64,000 nucleotides of DNA from a virus, in IMG/VR virus record IMGVR_UViG_3300027797_000026, positions 1-64,000 of that record; one strand, given 5' to 3'. Positions 39,506 to 49,800 of the stretch are shown piece by piece. The position numbers and the translations under genes were made by a program. Each line of letters opens with the position of its first letter. The first letter of the stretch is position 1. Under the pieces are notes generated by a model. That model had not been told where the DNA came from. It saw only the letters and a program-made list of their open reading frames with translations, and searched no databases.

Positions 39506-40486
39506 ATGGAAATTATAGTAGGAACAAACTCACCAGTAAAACAAAGAGTCTTTTGGAAAGGTGGAATAGCTGAAGCAGATGCACTGCCAACAGTTAAATT
39601 CTACGACATAACCGAAGACCCAGCAGTTGCTCCATCTATAAATCCAGTAACTGTTTTACATACTCAAATTGCAGAAAAGATAGATACAGACTACGGTGTA
39701 TACAGTGTATACCCACCCCTGTCTCTAACAAATAGACCTAGATCATTAAAACTGGTCTGGGAATATCGGGTTGAAGGACAGTTAGTAACAAAAGAACACA
39801 AGATTTTTGTTGTTACTCCATATGCAGATTTAACACAGGCAGCGGACGCTCTTGGATTTGGGTTTGACCAATCTGATCCAAACTACAGAACCTTTTCAGA
39901 TTTAGTTGCAGCAGAAAGATATGCTAGAAAACTAATTGAAAATTACACTGGGCAGCAGTTTCATTTATATGATGACATAAACGTTGTTTATTCAACTGGA
40001 GCAGATGTACTTCCATTGCCACAAAAGATTAACCAGCTGCACGAGCTTTATTTAAATGATCAGCTTCTAGTTGATACTATTAATAATGTAAACAATTTAA
40101 GTATGCCAGTATCAATATCTGAAAGCGGATTCGGATTAAGAGTTGATAGATCTAATGCTCTAGATAATGTAGTATATTACGCAAACGGAATGATACCTCC
40201 AAGCATTAATGATAGTGCAAGAGGAATCTTTATCAATGGCGGAACTTATAGAGTCGCTGGCAGATATGGTTGGCAGAATGTCCCAGACGAAGTAGAGCTT
40301 GCATGTATTGAATTAATGAAAGACTTTTTCTCTAAAGATAAAGAATGGCGTAATAAATACATTAAGAGCATCCAGACATTTGACTGGCAGTTCCAATACG
40401 ATACATCAGCATTTAGCGGTACAGGCAATAACTATGCTGACCAGCTATTACTTCCATACGTCACAAATAAAATGGTAGTTATTTAA
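39506..40486 (+). CDS. Head-to-tail connector (adaptor), 326 aa
   Basis: The C-terminal half (YRTFSDLVAAERYARKLIEN ... IELMKDFFSKDKEWRNKYI) has the helical gp6/gp15 adaptor pattern that attaches to the portal. The N-terminal half is a beta domain extra to the basic adaptor. Position before stopper and terminator supports it. Confidence 0.75.
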   Translation: MEIIVGTNSPVKQRVFWKGGIAEADALPTVKFYDITEDPAVAPSINPVTVLHTQIAEKIDTDYGVYSVYPPLSLTNRPRSLKLVWEYRVEGQLVTKEHKIFVVTPYADLTQAADALGFGFDQSDPNYRTFSDLVAAERYARKLIENYTGQQFHLYDDINVVYSTGADVLPLPQKINQLHELYLNDQLLVDTINNVNNLSMPVSISESGFGLRVDRSNALDNVVYYANGMIPPSINDSARGIFINGGTYRVAGRYGWQNVPDEVELACIELMKDFFSKDKEWRNKYIKSIQTFDWQFQYDTSAFSGTGNNYADQLLLPYVTNKMVVI

Positions 40487-40487
40487 T

Positions 40488-40916
40488 ATGAATAACCTAG
40501 TCGATTCTATTTTCAACATGAAAGTAGATGTATATCTGCAAGAAGATTATCAGGACCAGAATACTGGTGCTATTAAAAAGTCTTGGGTATATGCAAAGAC
40601 TGTTCCGTGTTTTGCAAAAGGAATGATATCTAATTCATCCACTGCAAGAAGCGGAGATAACAGGGCCATATCAACTAAATATGAGAATACTCAAACTATA
40701 GAAATTAGAACTCAAACACCAATTACATATAGGCAAAAAATAACTAATATTAGAGATTCATCAAACAACGTTATATGGTTTGAATTAAATTATCCAAACG
40801 ATACACCAACAGTATTTGAGATAGTAAGCTCAACTCCAATCACAGATCCTTTTGGAACACTCATGGCATACAACTCAATTGCCAAGAGGTCGGAGAACCA
40901 GATAATTGGAGACTAG
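40488..40916 (+). CDS. Head-tail stopper protein candidate, 142 aa
   Basis: Beta-rich; VDVYLQEDYQDQNTGAIKKS and a central IEIRTQTPITYRQKITNIRD fit the head-tail stopper family, which plugs the connector. One base after the adaptor stop. Confidence 0.65.
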   Translation: MNNLVDSIFNMKVDVYLQEDYQDQNTGAIKKSWVYAKTVPCFAKGMISNSSTARSGDNRAISTKYENTQTIEIRTQTPITYRQKITNIRDSSNNVIWFELNYPNDTPTVFEIVSSTPITDPFGTLMAYNSIAKRSENQIIGD

Positions 40917-41700
40917 TGGAGTAGCTTTATTACATGCATCATCTGGTCTAGAAAGATTAATGGTGGGATCAGCAGAAGCTGGTGTTCTCAAAGACAGCAA
41001 TGTTGCACAGATATCTGCTTTCTTATATTATCAAGCAAATGTTGCAGCAAGACTAGAGTCTAACAAGGCATTTCAAAGATTATTTAAAACAACAATATTT
41101 AACCAGATAGAAAAAGATTTTGGTTTATTTATTGATTCACAGGCTAGAACAAAGCCAAAGTCCCTGCACCATGTTTATGAATGGAATAAGACTGGGCAAT
41201 CAGCAAGTCGTCTTTTTAAGCTAAATCAATTAGATGGCATAGGGCTATCATTTAAAATTAACTATGAGTTTAAGCTTTCAAAATCTTCAGTGCCATCAAG
41301 AAGCAGAGAGCAAAAAAGCAGATATGTATTTGAAAGAAAAGCTGCTGTTATGGAAAAGGGAATGCCGATAGTTATTAGACCAAAATCAGCAGAGAGATTA
41401 GTTTTTGAAATTGATGGAGAAAAGGTTTTTATGCCCAAAGGGAAGTCAGTTACTGTAAAGAGCCCTGGAGGAAGACTATCTACAAATCAGTTTGACTTAA
41501 CATATAGCAGATATTTTAGCGGACCACTAGTAAGCAATTCAATAAAGATGTCTGGATTCCAAAATCTATTTGGAGCCAAGTTTGAAAGAGCCATGAGAGT
41601 TCCTTCATCTATTGCCAAGGTGCGTTATTCATTCAGTCCAGGTACAATTAGATTGCAAGCTGAGGCGGCATTAACAGAAAAATTCGGAGGAGTATTCTAA
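40906..41700 (+). CDS. Tail completion / HK97 gp10-like protein candidate, 264 aa
   Basis: TTG start at 40906 with GGAG ten bases upstream, overlapping the stopper gene by 11 bases. Basic, beta-rich, with QARTKPKSLHHVYEWNKTGQ near residues 80-100 as in neck proteins. Between stopper and terminator, the normal place for a gp10-like tail completion protein. Confidence 0.6.
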   Translation: METSGVALLHASSGLERLMVGSAEAGVLKDSNVAQISAFLYYQANVAARLESNKAFQRLFKTTIFNQIEKDFGLFIDSQARTKPKSLHHVYEWNKTGQSASRLFKLNQLDGIGLSFKINYEFKLSKSSVPSRSREQKSRYVFERKAAVMEKGMPIVIRPKSAERLVFEIDGEKVFMPKGKSVTVKSPGGRLSTNQFDLTYSRYFSGPLVSNSIKMSGFQNLFGAKFERAMRVPSSIAKVRYSFSPGTIRLQAEAALTEKFGGVF

Positions 41701-42206
41701 TGACAGATTATAGTATAGACGCAATGTATGAAGTAAGAAAGCACCTCTGGAGTCAGCTTGTACTAAATAACATAATTGATCCAAATGATTACTACAGCGA
41801 CAACCTTGGGGAAACTATTATTCCAATAATACCAGTTCAGCAATCTCCAGAAATGAATCAATTCTTGAGCGGCAAGACCCATATAGTATATGACAAAATG
41901 GGTAGCACCTATGAAGAGAACTGGATGATATGCTGCGAGAAGATATCATTTACAATATACTCAGTAGACTTTGCAGAGATCAATATAATAAGAAATATGA
42001 TGATAGACGTATTTAGAAGAATGGATGAGTCAGCCAGAGACCTAAATAAGTCTAAGTCAACAAGCAAGATAATATTTCACAATACCATGATATTAGAAAT
42101 GTCTCCAACAGAGCCATCTACAGAGCTGGCAGGCTTCCTGGCAGCCGATGTTATTCTAGAGGTCAAATATTCTAGAACCGTAGGTCCAAAAGGTAGATTT
42201 GACTAG
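41700..42206 (+). CDS. Tail terminator protein candidate, 168 aa
   Basis: YEVRKHLWSQLVLNNIIDPN and IIPIIPVQQSPEMNQFLSGK match the general pattern of tail terminator proteins that cap the tail tube. TAATG coupling with the previous gene, then the major tail protein. Confidence 0.7.
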   Translation: MTDYSIDAMYEVRKHLWSQLVLNNIIDPNDYYSDNLGETIIPIIPVQQSPEMNQFLSGKTHIVYDKMGSTYEENWMICCEKISFTIYSVDFAEINIIRNMMIDVFRRMDESARDLNKSKSTSKIIFHNTMILEMSPTEPSTELAGFLAADVILEVKYSRTVGPKGRFD

Positions 42207-42207
42207 T

Positions 42208-42236
42208 TTGCTTTTTAGTTGATTGTAAGATAAAAT
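42208..42236 (+). promoter_or_regulatory. Promoter of major tail protein
   Basis: TTGCTT, 17 bases, TAAAAT, with a long leader (about 85 bases) including an (AT) run and GGAGG. Confidence 0.55.
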
Positions 42237-42328
42237 TATACCAAGAGGAAATGAGCCTAGCCAGCTTGATTTAAAGTTTTAAAGTAAGTCAATATATATA
42301 TATTTATTTAATAATGGAGGTTTTACAC

Positions 42329-43039
42329 ATGGCAAATCAAATTGCAGGTAATGCTAAGAATATTCTAGTTGGTGCTTCACCACTATTTCTTTCAAACTTA
42401 GACGTTACAACAACAGGATACGTAGAAAATTTTGCACCTGGAGAAGCAGGCTCAACAGCCCCAGCATTTTCAGCTCCAACAACTACGCTTGACGGAAAGT
42501 CTTACACAGATACTTTGAACGAAGTAACTGCATCAACAACACCAGCATTCTTTTACAGAAACGTTGGTTTCACAAACAACGGTCTTCAGGTAACATACAA
42601 CCCATCATACGGTTCAGTTACAGTAGATCAGCTTCTTGATACAGCAAAGCTTTTCAAGGAGTCAATGGAAGTTATGATCGCAACAGAAATGGCAGAAGGT
42701 ACTCTTGAGAACGTTCTTGCTGTATTCGGTCAGCGTTCAAGTACACTTACAACTGGAGCACTAACAGACAAGCTTGGTCTTGCTGGTGGAGCACTAGGTG
42801 AGGCTCCAACAGAGCGTCAGCTCGTTGCAGTCGGAGCTGCACCAACATCTGAAGCAACAGCAACTGAGCGTGTATATTATGCACGTCGTGTTCTTTCTGT
42901 ACAACAGTCACAGTTCTCTTTGGCTCGTAACGCAGCATCAACATTCCCAGTCACATTCCGTTTGCTACCAGACGGTGCAAAGCCAGGTCAGGAATATGGT
43001 TTCATTGTAGACCGTGTACTTAACAAGACAGGCGCATAA
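42329..43039 (+). CDS. Major tail tube protein, 236 aa
   Basis: Position after the tail terminator and before tail chaperones, length, and a beta-rich sequence (ANQIAGNAKNILVGASPLFL; VSFTNN-like VGFTNNGLQVTYNPSYGSVT) indicate the tail tube subunit. The start at 42329 has GGAGG eight bases upstream. Codon use is again biased to CGT and CTT/CTC, as in the capsid. Confidence 0.85.
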   Translation: MANQIAGNAKNILVGASPLFLSNLDVTTTGYVENFAPGEAGSTAPAFSAPTTTLDGKSYTDTLNEVTASTTPAFFYRNVGFTNNGLQVTYNPSYGSVTVDQLLDTAKLFKESMEVMIATEMAEGTLENVLAVFGQRSSTLTTGALTDKLGLAGGALGEAPTERQLVAVGAAPTSEATATERVYYARRVLSVQQSQFSLARNAASTFPVTFRLLPDGAKPGQEYGFIVDRVLNKTGA

Positions 43040-43062
43040 TTAATACAATTAATTAATAGAAG

Positions 43063-43082
43063 CCCCCCAAGAAATTGGGGGG
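43063..43082 (+). terminator. Strong terminator after tail tube gene
   Basis: CCCCCCAA-GAAA-TTGGGGGG followed by TTTCTTATT. Confidence 0.9.
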
Positions 43083-43109
43083 TTTCTTATTGCCATTATA
43101 TTTTACATA

Positions 43110-43118
43110 TGATACAAT
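43110..43118 (+). promoter_or_regulatory. Late extended -10 promoter
   Basis: TGATACAAT; leader of about 24 bases with AGGAGG. Confidence 0.7.
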
Positions 43119-43148
43119 AATTAAGACGAGATCCTAGGAGGATTTAAA

Positions 43149-43481
43149 TTGGCAACAACAGTATATGATGTAGAAGAAATTCAGCTACAAAACGGAGCAA
43201 CCGTAAAGCTAAAGCCTTTAACAATTAAAGAGCTTAGAAAGTTTATGGCAGCTATTGCAAAGACAGCAGAAGTTACTACAGAAGATGAAACCCTAACAAT
43301 TCTTATTGACGCTTGTGCAGTAGCACTAGAAAAGCAGTTACCAGAATTAGTAGCAGACAGAGACGCATTTGAGGACGTATTAGATGTACCAACAATTAAT
43401 CGTATCCTTGAAGTTTGCGGTGGTATTAAGATGGATGATCCAAATTTGCTAGCAGCAGCGGTTCTAGCTGGTCAGAACTAG
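43149..43481 (+). CDS. Tail assembly chaperone G, 110 aa
   Basis: Tail chaperone by position and helical acidic make-up (LKPLTIKELRKFMAAIAKTA). TTG start with AGGAGG seven bases upstream. It ends with a TAG at 43479 unless ribosomes slip at AAATTTG (43442-43448). Confidence 0.8.
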   Translation: MATTVYDVEEIQLQNGATVKLKPLTIKELRKFMAAIAKTAEVTTEDETLTILIDACAVALEKQLPELVADRDAFEDVLDVPTINRILEVCGGIKMDDPNLLAAAVLAGQN

Positions 43482-43804
43482 ATCTAGCTGCTTTAGAAGG
43501 AGAAGTATTTCTAATAGGAAACTATAAGAATTACGAAGAGTTGGAAGATAACCTTTCAATGCCAGAATTGATTCAAACTTTTAAATCTATGCAAAAGTCG
43601 GAATCAGAAAAAAGAAAGTTCTTAGCTGCAATACAAGGTGTAGACCTTGATGCTAACGAAGAAGAAACCAGCAGCTTTGAAGATGTAAAAAGAAGAGCTC
43701 TTGGAATTACTGCAGATGCAACAGATGTTGTTTCACTACAAGGTCAGTTTGCATCAGAAGCAGGGTTTGGTATCGGAGCTGGCCTCGGATACAAAAAGGA
43801 GTAG
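43149..43804 (+). CDS. Tail assembly chaperone GT by -1 frameshift, 218 aa
   Basis: The -1 frame is open from 43448 to the stop at 43802-43804. A slippery heptamer A AAT TTG (X XXY YYZ) sits in the G frame at 43442-43448, 31 bases before the G stop. The joined product is 100 residues of G plus 118 of T, the usual two-product system that loads the tape measure. The T region alone starts poorly (no SD), supporting the slip. Confidence 0.75.
43442..43448 (+). other. -1 frameshift slippery site
   Basis: AAATTTG read as A AAT TTG in the zero frame; both tRNAs can re-pair on AAA and TTT after slipping. Confidence 0.75.
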
Positions 43805-43808
43805 GTAG

Positions 43809-46800
43809 TTGGCAGATCAAAATATAGTTACCAACATAACTGCGACGGCTAATTTTTCTAGCCTAACAGCGCAGTTACAAGCGGTGACCTCCCAACTCCT
43901 TAAGCTTCAAGCAACAACGATTGGTTTAAATAAAAATCTAACTAGCCAAGTTGGAGTAATGAATCGTCAGTTTGACGAAACCATGCGCTCTACTGGTCAG
44001 TTTGCCAGACACTTTGTAACATTAACTTCAGACGTATCTAAGTTCGGTCAGAACCTAGATAGCGGAAGAATGAAGCTGGGACAATATTTTCAAACCTGGC
44101 AAGGACACACAAGAAAAACTAGCTCATTAGTTAAAGAATTAGCTAAGCAGCAGGTAATGCTTGAAAATGCAGTTGTACAACCCCTTGGTAAAAATGCACA
44201 AGGCTTAATGCAATATAACGTTATGGTTCAATCTGGACTAGACGTAACAAAAAATAAATCAGCTCTGTTAAGACAAGAGCTATCGATCATGAACAAGGTC
44301 ATGAATGATGGAGCAACAGGTCTTATTAACTGGGGTAAGAATACTCAGTGGGCTGGTAGACAGCTTACAGTAGGACTAACCGTTCCTCTTGCAGCATTTG
44401 GAATGGCGGCTGCAAAAGCATTTAGACAAGCAGATGAAGAATTAGTAAGACTAACAAAGGTTTATGGCGGATTAACAGCAACATCAAGTGCTGACTTATT
44501 GCAAGTTAGAAAAGATGTAATTGCTGTATCAAGAGAATTAGCTTCTGGATTAGGTGCAAACTTTAAAGAAACTATTGGAATAGCAGCGGACATTGCAGCA
44601 ACTGGAAAGCAAGGCGCAGAACTTATAGATTCTACAAGACAAACAACAAGACTTGCAATCCTTGGTGAAGTAGATAGACAAGATGCTATGAAGGCAACGC
44701 TAGCAATTCAAACAGCATTTGGCCAGAACACTATGCAGCTTGCAGAGTCTATTGACTTCCTTAACGCCGTTGAAAACCAGACTTCTACAACACTAGAAGA
44801 TTTAGTAACAGCAATTCCAAAAGCTGGTCCAGTAGTAAAAGCTCTAGGCGGAGATGTACAAGATCTTGCACTTTATTTAACAGCAATGCGTGAAGGTGGA
44901 ATTAATGCTTCAGAAGGAGCAAACGCACTTAAGTCTGCATTAGCATCTGTTATTAATCCAACCAAGGTTGCAAAAGAAATGTTTATGGGTCTTGGTATAG
45001 ATTTATCAGGCATTGTAGATAAAAATGCTGGTAACTTAACTGGCACAATCATGGCTCTTAAAGATTCATTAGATTCACTTCAGCCACTACAAAGAGCAAG
45101 AGCAATTGAGCAACTATTTGGAAAGTTTCAGTTTGCTAGAATTAATGCTTTATTTGAAAACTTAGGTAAAGAAGGAAGCCAGACACTTCAAGTTTTAGAT
45201 TTAATGAAGGCTAGCACAAAAGATCTAGCTAGTATATCTGAGCGAGAATTAAAGGCATTAACTGAATCTGCATCTGGTAAATACAGAAGAGCATTAGAAT
45301 CAGTAAAAGCAGATTTAGCTGTAGTTGGAGAGCAGTTCTTAAAAGTTGGAGCATTTGTATTAAATGCAATAGACGGAATTATAAAGTTTATTGGTAATCT
45401 TCCAGGCCCAATTAAAGCTGTATTAGGATTTATTGGAGGCCTCACAGCAATTGCTGGTCCAATAATTATGCTTACAGGTGTACTTGGAAACTTCTTTGGA
45501 TATATTATAAAGGGAGTTTTAGCATTAAAAAATATTGGAAAAGGCGGAACAGGGTTTAAGTTATTAACTCCAGAATTAGTTGCAGCAGCATCTGCTGCAG
45601 AAACTGTAGAGCAATCATTCTATAGCGACACAAAAGCAGCAGCAACATTTTCTGATGCAGTTTTAACACTAGCAGCATCATTTGAAAAGCTAAAACAAAG
45701 CGCAATGAGTTCTACAATTGCTACATCTAATAGCATGTCTACAGTTGCAGGTAACCCAGTCATGGGAGTTGGTGGAAGAATTGTAGATAAGAATAATCCT
45801 CTTATTGGGCGGCCTTACTCAAGAGACATGTCTCATCTTACTCCTACTGGATCTCTTACTCCAGAACAAAGAGCTAGAGAAACAATTTTCTCAACAGTTC
45901 CTGGCCCTAAGCCAGTAAATCAAAGAATTTCAAATTCTCCGCAGTTATACATGGATAAAGATCTTCCAAAGATTCCAGGAGTAACATCTGTAAATGGAGT
46001 TTCAACTGGTGTAGTTGCAGCCGAAGCAGCCAAGTGGCACTCAATGACTGCAGCAATTGCTATGCAGTCAAAGGCAGAATTAGCAGTACTTAAAACTGAA
46101 ATAGCAGCAACAGGAACAATTACAGCTTCACTTGCAGATTCATATCAAGCACTTCTTCCTCAAATGACAAAGGTAACAACCTTAGCCGCACAAGAAACAG
46201 CATTAATAGTTCAACAACTACAAGCTGGAAAGATTACTGTTGAAGCGGCAAGGGCAAAGATATTTGCATTAAATGCTCAAGTTGAAGCAATGATAGCCCA
46301 AACAGCTACAGGCGTTGCAACAGCACAAGCAAGAACTTTAAGTTTAACCACAGTTCCTTTAACAACTCAGCCAGTAGTAAATGCAGCTGGAAGATCAAAC
46401 ATGAAAGAGCTTTTCCATAAGTCAGAAACATCAAAGATGGTTGATGTAATTGCAAGAGCTTTGGGAGTTAGAACTTCTGGTGCTGGATACAGCATGCACA
46501 CAACAAAGCCTAGATTTAACGCTGGTGGACAGGTTGAATCCTTTGGATCAGGCAGAACGCGGGTTAGTGGTCCTTCATCAATTTCATACGATGATAGAAT
46601 GGGCTCAGTTCCACTGGGTGGATATGTATTAAATCAAAATGCGTCAATGGATCCAAGGAATGCTGCACTTGTTTCAGCAGCTCCTTCAACTTATAGAAAC
46701 AGCGGCGGGAATATAACTGCATTACTTACACCAAAAGAAACAGTATTTGGTTCAGGGATTCAAGACAATCCAGAACTATTTGCAGCAGTAGATTCAGCAA

Positions 46801-49800
46801 ACAATGGTATCCCACTTTCATCACATATGGGTGGTGGAAACATTACTTTGTCTAGATCAAACTATGGCGCTATAAATCCTGTAGCATTAGCAAAAATTTT
46901 AGGGCAATTATTTAGACGCAATCCAAAGCTTTCAAGAGAAATTCTTAAGGGAAGAGATCTAAGGCTTTCTGGTGCAGAAGCAAGAGCATACCAAGAAAGT
47001 GCGTTTGGATCTGCATTAAAATCATCTTCTAGAGCATTAAGCAGAGAGTATTATTTTGTAGGTAATTGGGGCGGAAGATTAAGATCAAGTGTTAACACAG
47101 CACTTGCTCATGGCGCTGCAAAGAAAGCAGATGTTGTAAGCGACTTAATGCATAGCTCATCACAAGCAGCACTTCCATCACTTACTAGATTTTTAGAAGT
47201 AAATAAAGTATCTCCAGATAAAATACAGTTCTTTACTGAACGTGCTAGAGCAAATATTGTTTCTAGGTTAGGTGGAACTGGAAAAATTGGAGAAGCAGAA
47301 TGGTCTAGAGTTCAACATAAAGAATATCTTGATATAGCAAAAGAACTTAAACTTAAAAAACAGTATTTTGATAGCTTAAATGTTCCAGGACAAAGAAGAG
47401 CTCATTCAACTAACCCAGCTGCTAGAGGAATTCAAGCAGAGACTCCTTTAAACCCATATGGTACAACAGATCTAGCTAAACTTATAGCAGAAAATGATGT
47501 AAATGGCACAAGATACATGGGCTCATATCGTAACTATGGAATAGAAAAAATTAATGGAGAGCCAACTGCATTAGCACACATGATGCCTAAGTTTAATCGT
47601 GGAGGCCAGGTTGGCGGAAGAATAAGAACTGGACAATACAACTATGGAGTAATGGGCAATGTTCTAAAGGGATTAGCCATGAGAAGGATTGGCGCAACCT
47701 TTGGTCCAACAGGTGCACCAAAGCCTAGCATGTACGAGTCAGCTCCATGGGGAGTAAGCTCTTTATCAATTAAAGCAGCTGAGACACTGTTTGCAAACAC
47801 TGGTTTAAGAAAGCATTCACAAAAATTATTCTACGATAAGTTTGCCGCGGCTCTTGCTAAAGAAAAGCCTTATGGATATGTAAAGGGCCCTAACGGAGAA
47901 TTAAAGAACGCACTTGAGCCAAGCTCAATGGATGCGGTTGTTAGACAAGCTGCTAGCGACTTGATGTCTGATAGAAGAGTCTTTATGCAACTTTCTCCAA
48001 TTGATAGAGATATTATTAGAAAGAAATACTTAAACTTTGAGTCTAAAAAAGACACTCCCGTAACTGATGCTTTAAGAAAAAGAATATTTGGAAGTGATTC
48101 CCCAGGTTTTGCAGCAGGTGGAGTTGTTCGCCGTGGTAAAAATTCATATGGAGTAAAGGGTAACCCAGCAGCTCGTGCAGAACAAGAAGCAGCAAGAAGA
48201 GCACGTGCAGCAGCATTTACTCCTGCAGCAGGATCTGCTCCAGTATATCAAGATGGCCCATTGACTGGATCCAGAACAACTGTAATTGGAAATGGCGGAG
48301 TAAGAACAAATACTTATGGAGTACAAGGTTCACTTCCATATATGCCTGGTCTTACAATCGGGCACGGAGCTTTAAATAAATCACAAGCACTTCTAGCATC
48401 TGCTGCAAAACAAATAGAGATGTCTTTATATGCACTAGGAACTAGTATTAAAAAAGACGCCATCATGGTAGGGAAAACATTAAGATTCTCTGGTGATCAA
48501 ATAGTAATAGGCGCAAGATTAATGCAGGGACAAATAAAGACTTCAATAGATACAATGGCTACAGGATTTAAAACTGTAGGAACTGTGATTAGTAATGTTG
48601 TAAAACAAACTGCTTCTCAAATTGGTGCCGCTGCAAAAATGGCGGCCACTAATTTAAATGCTTTAAGAGCAAGTTTATTTAGCCCTCAAGTAATAGCACC
48701 AAGACCACCTGGAGCATTAATAAATCCAGACAGAACATTTGCACAAAACTCTAGACAGTCATTTGCAGCAAATGCAAGGTATAGCACAACAGCAATGCTT
48801 AACCCTATTCAATACACAAGATCTGTATTGAATAAGCCAAAAGATCCAAACAAAGTTCCTGGCCAAGGTATGGGTGGCATGGCAGCTGGCATGGGTGGAA
48901 TGATGGTTGGACAACAAATTGGACAGAAGGTTGGCGGATCAACTGGAGGAATGATTGGCTCAATGGGCGGATATATGGCAGGAATGGCAGCGTATTCAGG
49001 CGCAGCAAAAGGATTTGCGGCATTATCTGCATCAATGGGTGGCGCTGGATTTGCTTCAACCGCAGTTGCAGCAGCAGGACTAGTTGCACCAATAGCAGCT
49101 GTGACAGCAGTTGTAGTTGCTGGTGTATTAGCATGGAAAGATTATAAAAAGGGGCAAGAATTAAATCAAGCAACCTTTGGTCTAACAGCAGAAGCTGCTA
49201 AAAAAGCAGGATTAAGATTCACAGATTTTGGTAAAAGAGTAGCAGATGTAGCCAGTGATCAAAGACATTTAGCTAACACTAACAAGATGATATACGAGAG
49301 CATGAAAGATGGAGGAACGCCATTCCGTATTTCAATTGAAGAATATAGAGCCTTAAAGAAAGAAGTAAAAGAAACATTTGCAGAACAGATTGCAGCAATT
49401 GATCGCCAGCCAAAAGAAAAGGTTGCAGGCGCTGTAGTTAGACTAAAAGAACAGCTTATCGGCGCAGGAATGTCTGCAGAAGAAGCTACTAAAAAGATTT
49501 ATACAATGCTTCAACTTTCTAATAAAAAAGATCAATCAATTAGTGCAACTATTGGTAATAATAAATTCTCAGTAATTACTGATTCCCAAAGCGCTGCAGT
49601 ATCTTCAGTTAATTCTTTTGGGGAAGCTACAAGAAATGAAGGAAGCGTTGAAAAAGCACTATCATTTAATAATGCACTAGCAGCAACTGAAACTGGAATC
49701 AATGACATAATAGCAAAAAGAGAAAGACTTGTAGCAAAAGATCTTAGTGGGAAAACAAAGTCATTGAGTTATTCAGAAGCTGAAAAAATAATGATAGACC

